A stretch of 64,000 nucleotides of DNA, taken from NCBI GenBank assembly GCA_944389065.1, contig CALXKZ010000074.1:62001-126000 (forward strand), given 5' to 3'. The notes beneath the pieces were generated by a model that ran no database searches, was not told where the DNA came from, and saw only the letters and a list, made by a program, of their open reading frames with translations. Positions 1-7,490 of the stretch are shown here, in pieces. Each line of letters opens with the position of its first letter. Within the stretch, counting starts at the first letter, position 1. The DNA is from an uncultured Spirochaetaceae bacterium (GTDB lineage: Bacteria > Spirochaetota > Spirochaetia > Sphaerochaetales > Sphaerochaetaceae). A program made the position numbers and the translations under genes.

Positions 1-239
1 AGAAGCGTGTCTCCATCGCAGTCTGCAAGGATTTCTCTGAGCTGGAGGAAGTTCCCGCTTGTCTCCCCTTTTGTCCATATTCTGTTTCTGGATCTTGAGA
101 AGAATGTGACAAGGCCACGATCAAGAGTCAGCCTGTACGCTTCCTCATTCATATAGCCAAGCATCAGAACCTTTCTTGTAACTGCATCCTGTACCACAGC
201 AGGAACCAATCCGCCACCCTTTTCAAAATCAATAGTCAT
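1..239 (-). CDS. hisI: Phosphoribosyl-AMP cyclohydrolase, N-terminal part (runs off left edge)
   Basis: This is the beginning of HisI (or of a fused HisIE), which opens the purine ring of phosphoribosyl-AMP in the third step of histidine synthesis in the cytoplasm. Translated from the ATG at 239, the 79 visible residues contain the family signatures LMLGYMNEEA and TFFSRSRNRIWTKGETSGN, followed by the QLREILADCDGDTLL segment that carries the start of the metal-binding region. A Shine-Dalgarno GAGGAG lies 6 bases before the start. The catalytic cysteines and the C-terminus lie outside the window, so I cannot tell whether a HisE domain follows. Neighbouring genes to the right are unrelated, so any his operon lies to the left. 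Confidence 0.93.
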   Translation of the reverse strand, partial: MTIDFEKGGGLVPAVVQDAVTRKVLMLGYMNEEAYRLTLDRGLVTFFSRSRNRIWTKGETSGNFLQLREILADCDGDTL

Positions 240-422
240 TCAGAACTCCTCAGATTATCAAGAACCCCGGTCCCCGGACATCCTTAAGGATGAATCAGGA
301 AGAATATACTGATATTAGTCTGATTCCATACCCTAAAGTCAACCCATGGCATGGATTACATCCCACGTCTTAAGATCAGCTCCATTCCATCGGAAAGGGA
401 TGTCCGGAATAGCTGCTATATA

Positions 423-469
423 TTTTTAGCAATATCTATCCGGCGCATATATTGATTTTTAGCAATATC
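423..469 (+). repeat. Two 14-base direct repeats upstream of tRNA-Leu
   Basis: TTTTTAGCAATATC occurs exactly at 423-436 and again at 456-469, 33 bases apart start to start (about three helical turns). The second copy lies inside the spacer of the likely tRNA promoter. This may be a regulator site or the trace of a local duplication. Confidence 0.6.
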
Positions 470-481
470 CTAGTTTATGAT
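452..481 (+). promoter_or_regulatory. Probable sigma-70 promoter of tRNA-Leu
   Basis: TTGATT (452-457), an 18-base spacer and TATGAT (476-481) put transcription start about 5 bases before the mature tRNA 5' end. Inferred from consensus match only. Confidence 0.5.
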
Positions 482-493
482 GCCTATATCATT

Positions 494-577
494 GCCCAGA
501 TGGCGGAACTGGTAGACGCGCTAGTTTCAGGTACTAGTCTCTGCAAAGAGATGGGGGTTCGAGTCCCCCTCTGGGCA
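494..577 (+). tRNA. tRNA-Leu (anticodon CAG)
   Basis: An 84-base class II tRNA with a long variable arm. The acceptor stem GCCCAGA (494-500) pairs with TCTGGGC (570-576), with discriminator A at 577. The anticodon stem CTAGT/ACTAG closes the loop TTCAGGT, giving anticodon CAG at 528-530 (reads CUG). The T-arm GGGGGTTCGAGTCCCCC is canonical. The 3' CCA is not encoded and must be added after transcription. Confidence 0.97.
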
Positions 578-673
578 TAGAATCCTGCTCATTCTCAAGA
601 ACAGCACAAATACATACCGGCTTCGCTGTATTCCATATCTGCTTAAACTATATACTTTTTGCAATCAAAACAG

Positions 674-679
674 TATCCT
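674..679 (+). promoter_or_regulatory. -10 element placing a leaderless start at the YmdB-like gene
   Basis: TATCCT lies 7 bases before the ATG at 687, with no Shine-Dalgarno sequence. Transcription would begin at or next to the start codon. No good -35 hexamer is visible. Confidence 0.5.
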
Positions 680-686
680 GTCACAC

Positions 687-1532
687 ATGGTCAGAGTTTT
701 ATTCCTTGGGGAGATAACAGGACGTCCGGGCATAACATGCCTTAAGAATGGACTGGCATCTCTCAAGAAGAAATATGATGTTGATTATACAATAGCAAAT
801 GCGGAAGGTATGACCGGAGGTTTCGGCATCGGAAAAGCCCATGCCGCGCAGCTGACTAAGATTGGTGTGGATCTTATCACTGGGGGCGAGAAGCTCTTCT
901 ATAAGCTTGATATGGTCGAATTCATTCAGAAAGCTGGATTTATACTCCGTCCGGCGAACTACCCGCCGCAGTGCCCGGGAAGAAGCTACCGCGTTGTCGA
1001 TATCAAGGGAAGGAAATTCATAATAATAAATCTCCAGGGCAATGCTCTTTTCCCCAGGCAGAGCATACAGAATGCATTCTCCTCAATCGATATGCTGCTG
1101 AAGAAGCTTTCAGAGAAAGATCCGGATGCGGTAGTGCTTCTTCAGTTCCATGCCGCAACCACAGCGGAGAAGAAGACAATGAGATTCTTCCTTGACGGCA
1201 GGGCTGCTGCAGTTATAGGAACACATACAAAGGTCATAACCGCAGATGAAATAGTCACTTCTTCCGGACTGGCCTATATTACAGATAACGGACGCGTCGG
1301 ATCCTTTGTCTCTGTCGGAGGATTTGATCCTGAGACAGAAATCAGGAAATTAAGGTCGCAGCTTCCTGTAAGAAGCCAGGAATGCTGGAATGACGGTATC
1401 ATAGAAGGTGTTATCGTCGATATAGACGAGGAAAGCGGAAAAAGCACTGGCATACACAGGATAATGGAGAGAGTAGCAATCGCAGCTCCAGGCAATGGCA
1501 ATGAAGCAGATAGTGACAATTCAGGAAACTAA
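687..1532 (+). CDS. YmdB-family (TIGR00282) metallophosphoesterase-like protein with degenerate metal site
   Basis: The fold signatures of the YmdB cyclic-nucleotide phosphodiesterase family are present along the length: the N-terminal LFLGEITGRPG, ANAEGMTGGFGI, LRPANYPPQCPGRSY, INLQG, QFHAATTAEK, LDGRAAAVIGTHTK and AYITDNGRVG. Length (281 aa) is close to the family norm of about 265. Several residues that bind the two metal ions in the family are changed, however: the usual GD is GE (E9), the Asn after E40 is G41, the GNH motif is GGE (67-68) and the second His of GTHTH is K182. H155 and H180 remain. The protein may have lost catalysis or changed chemistry. It overlaps rseC by about 30 bases and leads the envelope operon. 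The C-terminal tail of roughly 25 residues is poorly conserved. Confidence 0.85.
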   Translation: MVRVLFLGEITGRPGITCLKNGLASLKKKYDVDYTIANAEGMTGGFGIGKAHAAQLTKIGVDLITGGEKLFYKLDMVEFIQKAGFILRPANYPPQCPGRSYRVVDIKGRKFIIINLQGNALFPRQSIQNAFSSIDMLLKKLSEKDPDAVVLLQFHAATTAEKKTMRFFLDGRAAAVIGTHTKVITADEIVTSSGLAYITDNGRVGSFVSVGGFDPETEIRKLRSQLPVRSQECWNDGIIEGVIVDIDEESGKSTGIHRIMERVAIAAPGNGNEADSDNSGN

Positions 1533-1905
1533 GAACGGAAAGATAATAGCAGGATGTGATAAATCACAGTGCGAGGGATGCAAAGGCTCATTCTTCTGCA
1601 CATCGAAGAAATCGGATTTCCAGATCCTGAATCCAGAAGGGATAGATCTGAAGCCAGGGGATAAGGCTGAGATAGATCTCGAACCGAAGAAGACCCTGTT
1701 TTCTGTATTCATGAGCCTTGCATTCCCTCTTCTTATGTTTCTGCCTGGATACTTCATCGGAGCGCATTTCTCCTCAAGCGAGCTAGTCCGCTTCATCTGT
1801 TCAATAGCAGGGGTTGCTGCAGGATTTCTGATCTCATCCATATATTTCAGAGTGACAAAGAAATCATATCTGCCAGTTGTCACTGAGAAGAAGGAAGACG
1901 AATGA
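1501..1905 (+). CDS. RseC/MucC family (SoxR-reducing) membrane protein
   Basis: Small inner-membrane protein of the RseC family, known in proteobacteria to modulate the sigma-E/Rse pathway or to belong to SoxR-reducing systems. A cysteine cluster (C-x5-C-x2-C-x5-C) occurs in the first 35 residues, followed by a short beta region and two hydrophobic segments near residues 47-67 and 78-98, with a charged C-terminal tail. Two in-frame ATG codons lie at 1495 and 1501; I chose 1501 because AGG sits 8 bases before it, but 1495 is possible. It overlaps the upstream gene, and its stop overlaps the lptC start (ATGA), so it is translationally coupled. What it regulates here is unknown. Confidence 0.8.
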   Translation: MKQIVTIQETKNGKIIAGCDKSQCEGCKGSFFCTSKKSDFQILNPEGIDLKPGDKAEIDLEPKKTLFSVFMSLAFPLLMFLPGYFIGAHFSSSELVRFICSIAGVAAGFLISSIYFRVTKKSYLPVVTEKKEDE

Positions 1906-2426
1906 GGAGGATTTTCTGGATTATCGCAGCATCCTTACTGATAGCCTCCTGCTCTTTCGTCACAGATGACGGAACAGAGCATGAGAAGCTTGTTACGCCG
2001 GATATAATCCTTGAGAACGCCACATACACACTAGGGCAGACAGGAGAGCCACCGATATTCATAACCAGCAGCAGGATAGAGTTCTATTCAAAGGATGACA
2101 GGGCTACGACCGGAGCACTTTCCTTTGTCCAGTATAATGATCAGGGAGAGATAAGGCTCGAAGGATCTGCTGACAGATCGGAAATCGATACAGACTCCAA
2201 GCGCATGGAGCTTGAAGGGAACGTAAAGCTATCGGAGAATGAAAGCGGGATGATGATTGAAGCCGACACGCTATCATTCGACAGCGAGAATGATGAGGTT
2301 ACCGCGGACGGCCATGTGCGCGTTGTTTCGGAGGATGGGGAATTTGAAGGAACGGGCTTTGCCGGAGATCTTATCACATCATCCTATTCATTTGCCTCTA
2401 TCGAGAAAGGAGTATTCAGACTGTGA
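1902..2426 (+). CDS. lptC: LPS export lipoprotein LptC-like
   Basis: Probable LptC, the membrane-anchored bitopic component that passes lipopolysaccharide from the LptB2FG exporter to LptA. The N-terminus is a lipoprotein signal (LLIASC, Cys at about residue 17) rather than the uncleaved helix of E. coli LptC. The rest is a beta-rich LptC/OstA-type repeat region with pairs such as RMELEGNVKLSENESGMMIEADTLSFDSEND and VTADGHVRVVSEDGEFEGTG. The ATG overlaps the rseC stop and the gene stop overlaps the GTG of lptA, so rseC-lptC-lptA-lptB form one translationally coupled unit. Primary-sequence identity is low, as is usual for LptC, and the call rests largely on position. Confidence 0.82.
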   Translation: MRRIFWIIAASLLIASCSFVTDDGTEHEKLVTPDIILENATYTLGQTGEPPIFITSSRIEFYSKDDRATTGALSFVQYNDQGEIRLEGSADRSEIDTDSKRMELEGNVKLSENESGMMIEADTLSFDSENDEVTADGHVRVVSEDGEFEGTGFAGDLITSSYSFASIEKGVFRL

Positions 2427-3082
2427 AGAGATTCCTGATGATCATGAGCATCCTTATGCTTCTTATTCTTCCCATCTGTGCTGAGGAAGAGGTGGCTCCT
2501 GATACTGCCGGCGATAGTGATGAGATCACATTCTCCGGTGGAACGAGCTCAATCGTCCTCAGAGAGGGAAAGGAGAATGTTGTCCTATCCGAGGGGGCCT
2601 CTGTTTCCGTAGGTTCAATGGAAATAAGCGCTGATACGATAACCCTTTCCGGAAATGACTGGAGATATGTCAACTGCGAAGGCGCGACATTTGTTTCGGA
2701 TCCAGAGAGAGGGATAGCCATAAGAACCACGGGGATATGGTATGACAGGACGGATGAGAGAATCCTTATATCGGAATGGTTTGAAGTTGATGATACCGTC
2801 AATGAGGTAACAGCGACAGGCGCATCCCTGGAATACAGGCTTTCCGATGAGCGTCTTCAGCTGGACAAGAGCGTATCCCTTCAGAAATCCACGGATTCTG
2901 GTATAATGAGATGTCAGGCTGAAAGCGTAATATTCTCCAGGGGGGAGAATATGCTTACGCTCCGCGGCAATGCTTCCGTCAACTGGGGAGGGGACAAATA
3001 CAGCGCGGAAGTCATCTCAGTGGATCTCGATACTGATTCGATATCCCTTGAAGGAAGGATCACAGGTAATATAAATGGCTGA
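2423..3082 (+). CDS. lptA: Periplasmic LPS-binding protein LptA/OstA family
   Basis: Periplasmic bridge protein of the Lpt pathway. It begins with GTG at 2423 overlapping the lptC stop, followed by a cleavable signal peptide (hydrophobic residues 4-16, ending around ICAEE). The mature part is built of beta-jellyroll OstA repeats: VVLSEGASVSVGSMEISADTI, ANEVTATGASLEYRL-type strands and LTLRGNASVNWGGDKYSAEVI. At 219 aa it is slightly longer than E. coli LptA (185). The last 8 bases overlap the start of lptB. The organism is therefore expected to assemble an LPS-like outer leaflet, which Treponema pallidum and Borrelia lack. Confidence 0.88.
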   Translation: MKRFLMIMSILMLLILPICAEEEVAPDTAGDSDEITFSGGTSSIVLREGKENVVLSEGASVSVGSMEISADTITLSGNDWRYVNCEGATFVSDPERGIAIRTTGIWYDRTDERILISEWFEVDDTVNEVTATGASLEYRLSDERLQLDKSVSLQKSTDSGIMRCQAESVIFSRGENMLTLRGNASVNWGGDKYSAEVISVDLDTDSISLEGRITGNING

Positions 3083-3803
3083 GCTCAGTGCACTGCATCT
3101 ATCTAAATTCTATGGCAGGAAGCATGTTGTGAAGAATGTGACATTCACTATGCAGTCCGGAGATGTCACAGGCCTTCTCGGCCCAAATGGAGCGGGAAAG
3201 ACCACTTCCTTCTATATGATAGTAGGTTTCATCAAAGCCAATGGCGGCTCAGTGCTTATTGACGGCCACGACATCACTTCCCTTCCCATGCATAAAAGAT
3301 CCGACATGGGGCTTGCATATCTGCCTCAGGAGCCTTCCATATTCCGCAAGCTTACCGTAGAGAACAACATCAAGCTTGTACTTGAGACACAGAAGAATCT
3401 CTCAAGAGCGGAGAGGGATGAGCTGCTTGAAAGGCTTATTGATGATTTCGGCATACAGAAAGTCAGAAAACAATACGGCTATACCCTCTCCGGAGGAGAA
3501 AGGCGCAGGACGGAAATCGCGAGATCTCTTGCGACATCCCCGAAGTTCCTGCTCCTTGATGAGCCTTTTGCAGGCATTGACCCCAAAGCTGTCTATGAGA
3601 TCAAGCAGATCATCAAAAGACTTGCTGCAAGCGGAATCGGGATACTCCTTACAGACCACAATGTGCGTGACACTCTCGAGATAACAACAACTGCACATAT
3701 AATCTCAGATGGTGAGATCCTTGTCTCCGGGACGAAGGAAGAGCTTCTGAACGACGAAAGAGCAAGGGAAATCTACTTCGGCCGTGATTTCGACAAGGAG
3801 TAA
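3075..3803 (+). CDS. lptB: LPS export ABC transporter ATP-binding protein LptB
   Basis: Cytoplasmic ATPase driving LptFG-dependent extraction of LPS from the inner membrane. All ABC ATPase motifs are intact: Walker A GPNGAGKTT (36-44), Q-loop YLPQEPS (about 82-88), signature LSGGE (138-142), Walker B FLLLDE (158-163) with the LptB-typical EPFAGIDP, and switch His195 in TDHN. The length of 242 aa equals the family norm. It overlaps lptA by 8 bases and rpoN follows 2 bases after its stop, the classic lptA-lptB-rpoN arrangement. LptF and LptG are not in the window. Confidence 0.97.
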   Translation: MAELSALHLSKFYGRKHVVKNVTFTMQSGDVTGLLGPNGAGKTTSFYMIVGFIKANGGSVLIDGHDITSLPMHKRSDMGLAYLPQEPSIFRKLTVENNIKLVLETQKNLSRAERDELLERLIDDFGIQKVRKQYGYTLSGGERRRTEIARSLATSPKFLLLDEPFAGIDPKAVYEIKQIIKRLAASGIGILLTDHNVRDTLEITTTAHIISDGEILVSGTKEELLNDERAREIYFGRDFDKE

Positions 3804-3805
3804 GG

Positions 3806-5179
3806 ATGCAGCAGGGTTTAGGTCTCCAGATAGCAGCAAAACAGCAGCTGAAGATATCAACACAGCTGGTTGCAACCATGGAAACCCTTGCCGCAAGCAC
3901 AGAAGAGCTCAGGGATAAGATAAAAAAAGAAGCGGAAAGCAATCCTGTGCTCAAAGTAACCGAAAAGACTCCTTCCTACTCTGACTTCAGCGATAGATAT
4001 ATTGCATCCTCTGGCAGAAGGGATGATTATTCAGACAGCGAGCCATATGATCCGAATGATAGCAGGCACAACTGGATTGAAGGCATGGTATCCAGAGAAG
4101 AGACACTGGAAGAGCATCTTATGAAGCAGCTGGGAGAGATCAGCGCAGATGAACGGACAAGAGAAGCGGCAGAAATCCTGATCACATCCCTGGACAAGAA
4201 TGGGTTTCTTTCCTCCTCTCCTCTGCTTATTCTTCCTGAGAGGCTCTGGGACAGGAAGGACGAGGCTCTGTCAATCATCCAGTCAATGGATCCAGCTGGC
4301 ATAGGTGCTGCCGACTGGAGGGAAAGCCTCATAATCCAGGCGAAGGACAAAGGGCTCAAGGGAAAGGAACTTGAAATCTTCTCAGACCTTGTCCTATATG
4401 AACTTGATGAACTGCGGCAAGGAAAGATATCACTGATTGCGAAGCGGCTGCGGACTGATACAGAGGAGATTCAGGCCCTCTCGGAATTCCTGAAGACCCT
4501 TACACCATTCCCTGGAAGGGAGTACAGCGCAGACTGGGATCAGTATACGATACCTGAGATTTCGATAAAGAAAGAGGATGGCAGGCTCCGTATGAAGATT
4601 GCGGATGATGCGCTTCCCTCTGTCGAGATAGATCCTGAATATGCACAGATGCTGGCGGAACTGAAGAAAGGAGAGAGCAATGAGGATAAGGATGCCTCGA
4701 AGTTCCTCCGCGAGAAAGTATCTTCTGCAGAATCTCTGATATCGCAGCTGGATGCAAGGACTACAGCGCTTGAGAAGCTCGGGGCCCTGCTTATGGATAA
4801 GCAGAGGGATTTCTTCCTATATGGCCCTCTGCATCTCAAGGGTCTGACCATGAAAGACGCGGCAGAGATCATCGGCGTCCACGAAGCCACTGTCAGCCGC
4901 ATTGCCAGCTCAAAATACATCGACACGGACTGGGGAATCTATCCGATAAGGAGCCTGTTCTCAAGCTCTGTCGAATCCGCGGATGGGCAGAACATATCAA
5001 AGAATGCTGTAAAGGAGATGATCAGGAAGATCATCGAAGAGAACAATACTGGCAAAGCCCTTTCCGACCAGAAGATCAGCGACATACTCAAAGAGCAGGG
5101 AATAACCGCGGCTCGGCGTACTGTAAGCAAATACAGGAAAGAGCTGAATATCGATTCATCATTCGAGAGAGAAAAATAG
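3806..5179 (+). CDS. rpoN: RNA polymerase sigma-54 factor
   Basis: Sigma-54, which directs RNA polymerase to -24/-12 promoters and needs an AAA+ activator. The N-terminal region I is Gln-rich (MQQGLGLQIAAKQQLKISTQ) as expected. The core-binding region spans roughly residues 60-300, the region with VHEATVSRIASSKYI is the -12-recognising helix-turn-helix, and the C-terminal RpoN box ARRTVSKYR (about 439-447) contacts the -24 element. The length of 457 aa is typical. A Shine-Dalgarno GGAG lies upstream and the gene is coupled to lptB. A likely client promoter and its activator are present at 52832-52848 and 53056-54957, so this sigma factor is probably functional. Confidence 0.97.
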   Translation: MQQGLGLQIAAKQQLKISTQLVATMETLAASTEELRDKIKKEAESNPVLKVTEKTPSYSDFSDRYIASSGRRDDYSDSEPYDPNDSRHNWIEGMVSREETLEEHLMKQLGEISADERTREAAEILITSLDKNGFLSSSPLLILPERLWDRKDEALSIIQSMDPAGIGAADWRESLIIQAKDKGLKGKELEIFSDLVLYELDELRQGKISLIAKRLRTDTEEIQALSEFLKTLTPFPGREYSADWDQYTIPEISIKKEDGRLRMKIADDALPSVEIDPEYAQMLAELKKGESNEDKDASKFLREKVSSAESLISQLDARTTALEKLGALLMDKQRDFFLYGPLHLKGLTMKDAAEIIGVHEATVSRIASSKYIDTDWGIYPIRSLFSSSVESADGQNISKNAVKEMIRKIIEENNTGKALSDQKISDILKEQGITAARRTVSKYRKELNIDSSFEREK

Positions 5180-5206
5180 TTCTGTTCATTTTCATTCAGA
5201 ATCCTT

Positions 5207-5235
5207 TTGTTAGTTGGAACAAGCTGAGGTACAAT
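5207..5235 (+). promoter_or_regulatory. Sigma-70 promoter of hpf
   Basis: TTGTTA (5207-5212), a 17-base spacer and TACAAT (5230-5235) lie in the gap after rpoN. The resulting leader is about 22 bases and carries a strong Shine-Dalgarno AGGAGG before the hpf ATG. Confidence 0.6.
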
Positions 5236-5263
5236 ATGGATATCAAAGGAAAAGGAGGAATTT

Positions 5264-5560
5264 ATGAATCTTACGTTCAGAGGTATCGGTTTCACCCCAG
5301 ATGATGAAGACAGAGAATTCCTTGACAAGAAGCTGAAGAAGCTTAGCTTCGCGGATGATTATCTGCATGATCTCGATATCGTGGCCAGAAAGGAAAGCAA
5401 GGGAATCGGATTCCATCTCGATGCAACGCTGCATTTTGCCTGGAAAAAGGAGAAGGTAGTATCGCAGGATGCATATGAACTGCATGAGGGAATAGAGCTT
5501 CTGGCTGACAAGATACAGGCTGCGGCAAAGAAGGAAAAAGAGAAGACGATGGGTCTCTGA
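5264..5560 (+). CDS. hpf: Ribosome hibernation promoting factor, short form (HPF/YfiA family)
   Basis: Short HPF-type protein that binds the 30S decoding region and inactivates ribosomes in stationary phase. The 98-residue length and the beta-alpha-beta-beta-beta-alpha pattern (NLTFRGIGFTPDDEDREFLDKKLKK ... FHLDATLHFAWKKEKVVSQD ... HEGIELLADKIQAA) match the short family; there is no long-HPF C-terminal dimerisation domain. It has its own promoter and strong Shine-Dalgarno, and is followed by an intrinsic terminator, so it can be transcribed alone. The rpoN-hpf-hprK-ptsH order is the same as in many proteobacteria. Confidence 0.92.
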   Translation: MNLTFRGIGFTPDDEDREFLDKKLKKLSFADDYLHDLDIVARKESKGIGFHLDATLHFAWKKEKVVSQDAYELHEGIELLADKIQAAAKKEKEKTMGL

Positions 5561-5581
5561 TGAGAATCAGTCAATCATGGG

Positions 5582-5610
5582 AAGGGGAACATTGCGTTCC
5601 CCTTTTTCTT
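5582..5610 (+). terminator. Intrinsic terminator after hpf
   Basis: Perfect 9-bp stem AAGGGGAAC (5582-5590) / GTTCCCCTT (5596-5604), loop ATTGC, followed by a T-rich run to 5610. It separates hpf from hprK. Confidence 0.9.
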
Positions 5611-5617
5611 TTCATTG

Positions 5618-5626
5618 TGATATAAT
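5618..5626 (+). promoter_or_regulatory. Extended -10 promoter of hprK (leaderless)
   Basis: TGATATAAT, an extended -10 (TGn + TATAAT at 5621-5626), lies 6 bases before the hprK ATG at 5633. There is no Shine-Dalgarno sequence. The upstream hairpin-terminator T-run occupies the -35 position, consistent with reliance on the extended -10. Confidence 0.65.
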
Positions 5627-5632
5627 CCGCTC

Positions 5633-6631
5633 ATGAGCGAATTCACCGTCCTTGACCTTCTTGATCTTGATCTGAAAGAGCATAATCTGCTTCAGCTGAC
5701 ATGCATTGCGGGGCGGTCGGGCCTGTCAAGGACAATCGAGAATCCAAAGATTTCCAGACCGGGCCTGGCGCTTACAGGTTATTTCACCGGTTTCTCTGGA
5801 AACAGCATACAGCTTATCGGACGGGGTGAAGAGGCATACATAGATGAGCTTGAGAGCCGGAATGAATATGGGAATATCGAGAAGCTATTCAGTTATCATA
5901 TGCCTTGCATAATATTCATCGGAGACTATAAGCCATCCGATCATTTCAAGGAGCTTGCAGAGAAGAATGCCACTGCGATCCTTGCTACTCCGCTTGAATC
6001 ATCAAGCTTCTCACGGCGCCTATACTCAATGCTGGATGAAGTCTTTGCCGAGACAATGACGATACATGGAGTTCTTGTCGAGGTCTTCGGTATAGGGGTT
6101 CTCATAACTGGCCATAGCGGAGTCGGAAAGAGCGAGACAGCGCTGGAGCTTATCGAGCGTGGCCATAGGCTTATAAGCGATGATACAGTAAAGCTCAGGA
6201 ATATATCAGACAACTATCTGATCGGAAGCGGAGAGAACCCGATGCTTGCCCATCATATGGAGATAAGGGGAATCGGGATAATAAACCTGACGAATCTCTT
6301 CGGAGTCGGGGCAATCAGGGAGAAAAAGCAGGTCCAGCTCTCAGTATGCCTTGAGGAATGGAACAGCAATAAAGAATATGACAGAATCGGAGACAGCATA
6401 ACCGATACATTCCTTGGAATCACTATTCCGAAGATTGTAATCCCTGTAAGGCCCGGACGGAATATACCGATGCTTATAGAGACTGCAGCCAGGAATGAAA
6501 GGCTAAAGAAACTCGGATACTACAGCGCCAAGGAATTCGACCAGAATGTCCTGAAATGGCTTGAAAGCGAAGCTGCGAGGAAGATGTATTTCAGCAGCGA
6601 TGTCATAGGAGAAGCAGATTTTGATCAGTAA
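5633..6631 (+). CDS. hprK: HPr kinase/phosphorylase
   Basis: Bifunctional enzyme that phosphorylates HPr on Ser46 or removes that phosphate in response to metabolites, linking sugar uptake to catabolite control. The C-terminal catalytic domain has the P-loop GHSGVGKSETALELIERGH with the adjacent RLISDDTV, the signature EIRGIGIINL and the downstream IVIPVRPGRN segment; the N-terminal half is the usual HprK N domain. The length of 332 aa is standard. The start at 5633 is supported by the -10 element 6 bases upstream. ptsH overlaps its end by 11 bases, so kinase and substrate are made together. No other PTS gene is in the window. Confidence 0.96.
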   Translation: MSEFTVLDLLDLDLKEHNLLQLTCIAGRSGLSRTIENPKISRPGLALTGYFTGFSGNSIQLIGRGEEAYIDELESRNEYGNIEKLFSYHMPCIIFIGDYKPSDHFKELAEKNATAILATPLESSSFSRRLYSMLDEVFAETMTIHGVLVEVFGIGVLITGHSGVGKSETALELIERGHRLISDDTVKLRNISDNYLIGSGENPMLAHHMEIRGIGIINLTNLFGVGAIREKKQVQLSVCLEEWNSNKEYDRIGDSITDTFLGITIPKIVIPVRPGRNIPMLIETAARNERLKKLGYYSAKEFDQNVLKWLESEAARKMYFSSDVIGEADFDQ

Positions 6632-6887
6632 AGAACTTGAAGTCCTGAACAGGGCGGGAATCCATGCACGGCCTGCGGCAGAGATTGCGAAGAAGGCTTC
6701 AGGCTATTCCTCTGATATCTTCCTGTCGCGCGATACAATGAAGATAAATGCCAAGTCGATAATGGGAGTCATCACCCTTGGAGCAACTTACAAGACCAAG
6801 GTTCTGTGTACATGCACCGGACCTGATGAGGAAGATGCGATGAGGGGGATTGAGGATCTTTTCCTTTCGCGATTCGAGGAGAAATAA
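6621..6887 (+). CDS. ptsH: Phosphocarrier protein HPr
   Basis: Small phosphocarrier of the PTS and target of HprK. His15 sits in NRAGIHARPAAEI, and Ser46 in AKSIMGVITLG is the HprK regulatory site, so both phosphorylation sites are intact. The 88-residue length is typical. Translation starts at TTG 6621, inside the end of hprK, with AGGAG 8 bases upstream. A rare start codon plus the overlap suggests expression is tied to hprK. Confidence 0.95.
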   Translation: MISKELEVLNRAGIHARPAAEIAKKASGYSSDIFLSRDTMKINAKSIMGVITLGATYKTKVLCTCTGPDEEDAMRGIEDLFLSRFEEK

Positions 6888-7490
6888 TTGAAGGATCTGA
6901 CAGAAAAGCAGCAGAGAATACTCGTCTTCATTGTGGAGTATCTCTCAGAAAATGGCAGATCGCCCTCATATAATGACATCGCAAGCTATTTCGGATTCTC
7001 AGAGAAAGCTGCTTATGATGCAGTTCTTGCACTGATAAAGAAAGGCAGACTGGAAAAGGATGAAGGGCGCCTGCGATCCATTGCATTGCCAAAAGCGGAA
7101 AGAGAGAATATGGGTACATTAGCAGTCCCTTTTTTCATGGAAGAACCCTCTCCGGAGGATATAAGCGGCAAACGCTGCTGCGGATTCTCATATATCGAAG
7201 GGAAATATGCAGAGCTGGATTGCTTCGCGTTCCGTGTCACATCATCATCAATGATCGATGCTGCGATCCTTCCAGGCGACACAGCAATAGTAGCAGGAGC
7301 CAAGACAGTGATGGATGGGGATATCGTTCTTGCATACTGCCCCGGTGATGACAGACCGTCCGAGCTTAGAAGGCTAAGGAAGATACCTGGCTTTTTCCTG
7401 CTGTTTCCTGATAATGCATCCATGGGTACAATAAAGACAACGGAGGCTCAGATACTCGGTGTTCTCATAGCGATAAGGAGGGATATATGA
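6888..7490 (+). CDS. LexA-family repressor lacking the self-cleavage residues
   Basis: Two-domain LexA-like protein: an N-terminal winged helix (1-68; LTEKQQRILVFIVEYLSENG ... SPSYNDIASYFGFS) and a C-terminal S24-peptidase-type domain (SSSMIDAAILPGDTAIV, then GDIVLAYCPGD). Length (200 aa) fits LexA. The nucleophile Ser121 is kept, but the Ala-Gly cleavage site is absent (the aligned stretch reads FFMEEPSPED), and the general-base Lys of the VKRL motif is Arg161 (ELRRLRK). RecA-stimulated self-cleavage therefore looks unlikely. The protein may be a non-SOS repressor, or be inactivated differently. It starts with TTG immediately after ptsH (GGAG upstream) and overlaps holA by 4 bases. Confidence 0.8.
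   Translation: MKDLTEKQQRILVFIVEYLSENGRSPSYNDIASYFGFSEKAAYDAVLALIKKGRLEKDEGRLRSIALPKAERENMGTLAVPFFMEEPSPEDISGKRCCGFSYIEGKYAELDCFAFRVTSSSMIDAAILPGDTAIVAGAKTVMDGDIVLAYCPGDDRPSELRRLRKIPGFFLLFPDNASMGTIKTTEAQILGVLIAIRRDI

Larger units (their letters stand above)
240..493. other. Intergenic region between hisI and tRNA-Leu
   Basis: No gene is seen here. It holds the Shine-Dalgarno and probable promoter of hisI on the minus strand (TTGACT at 337-342 with weak -10 candidates at 312-319). It also has a perfect 14-base palindrome CATCCTTAAGGATG at 279-292 and a 10-base inverted repeat (CCGGACATCC at 274-283 and GGATGTCCGG at 398-407). A pair of 14-base direct repeats lies upstream of the tRNA. Confidence 0.6.
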
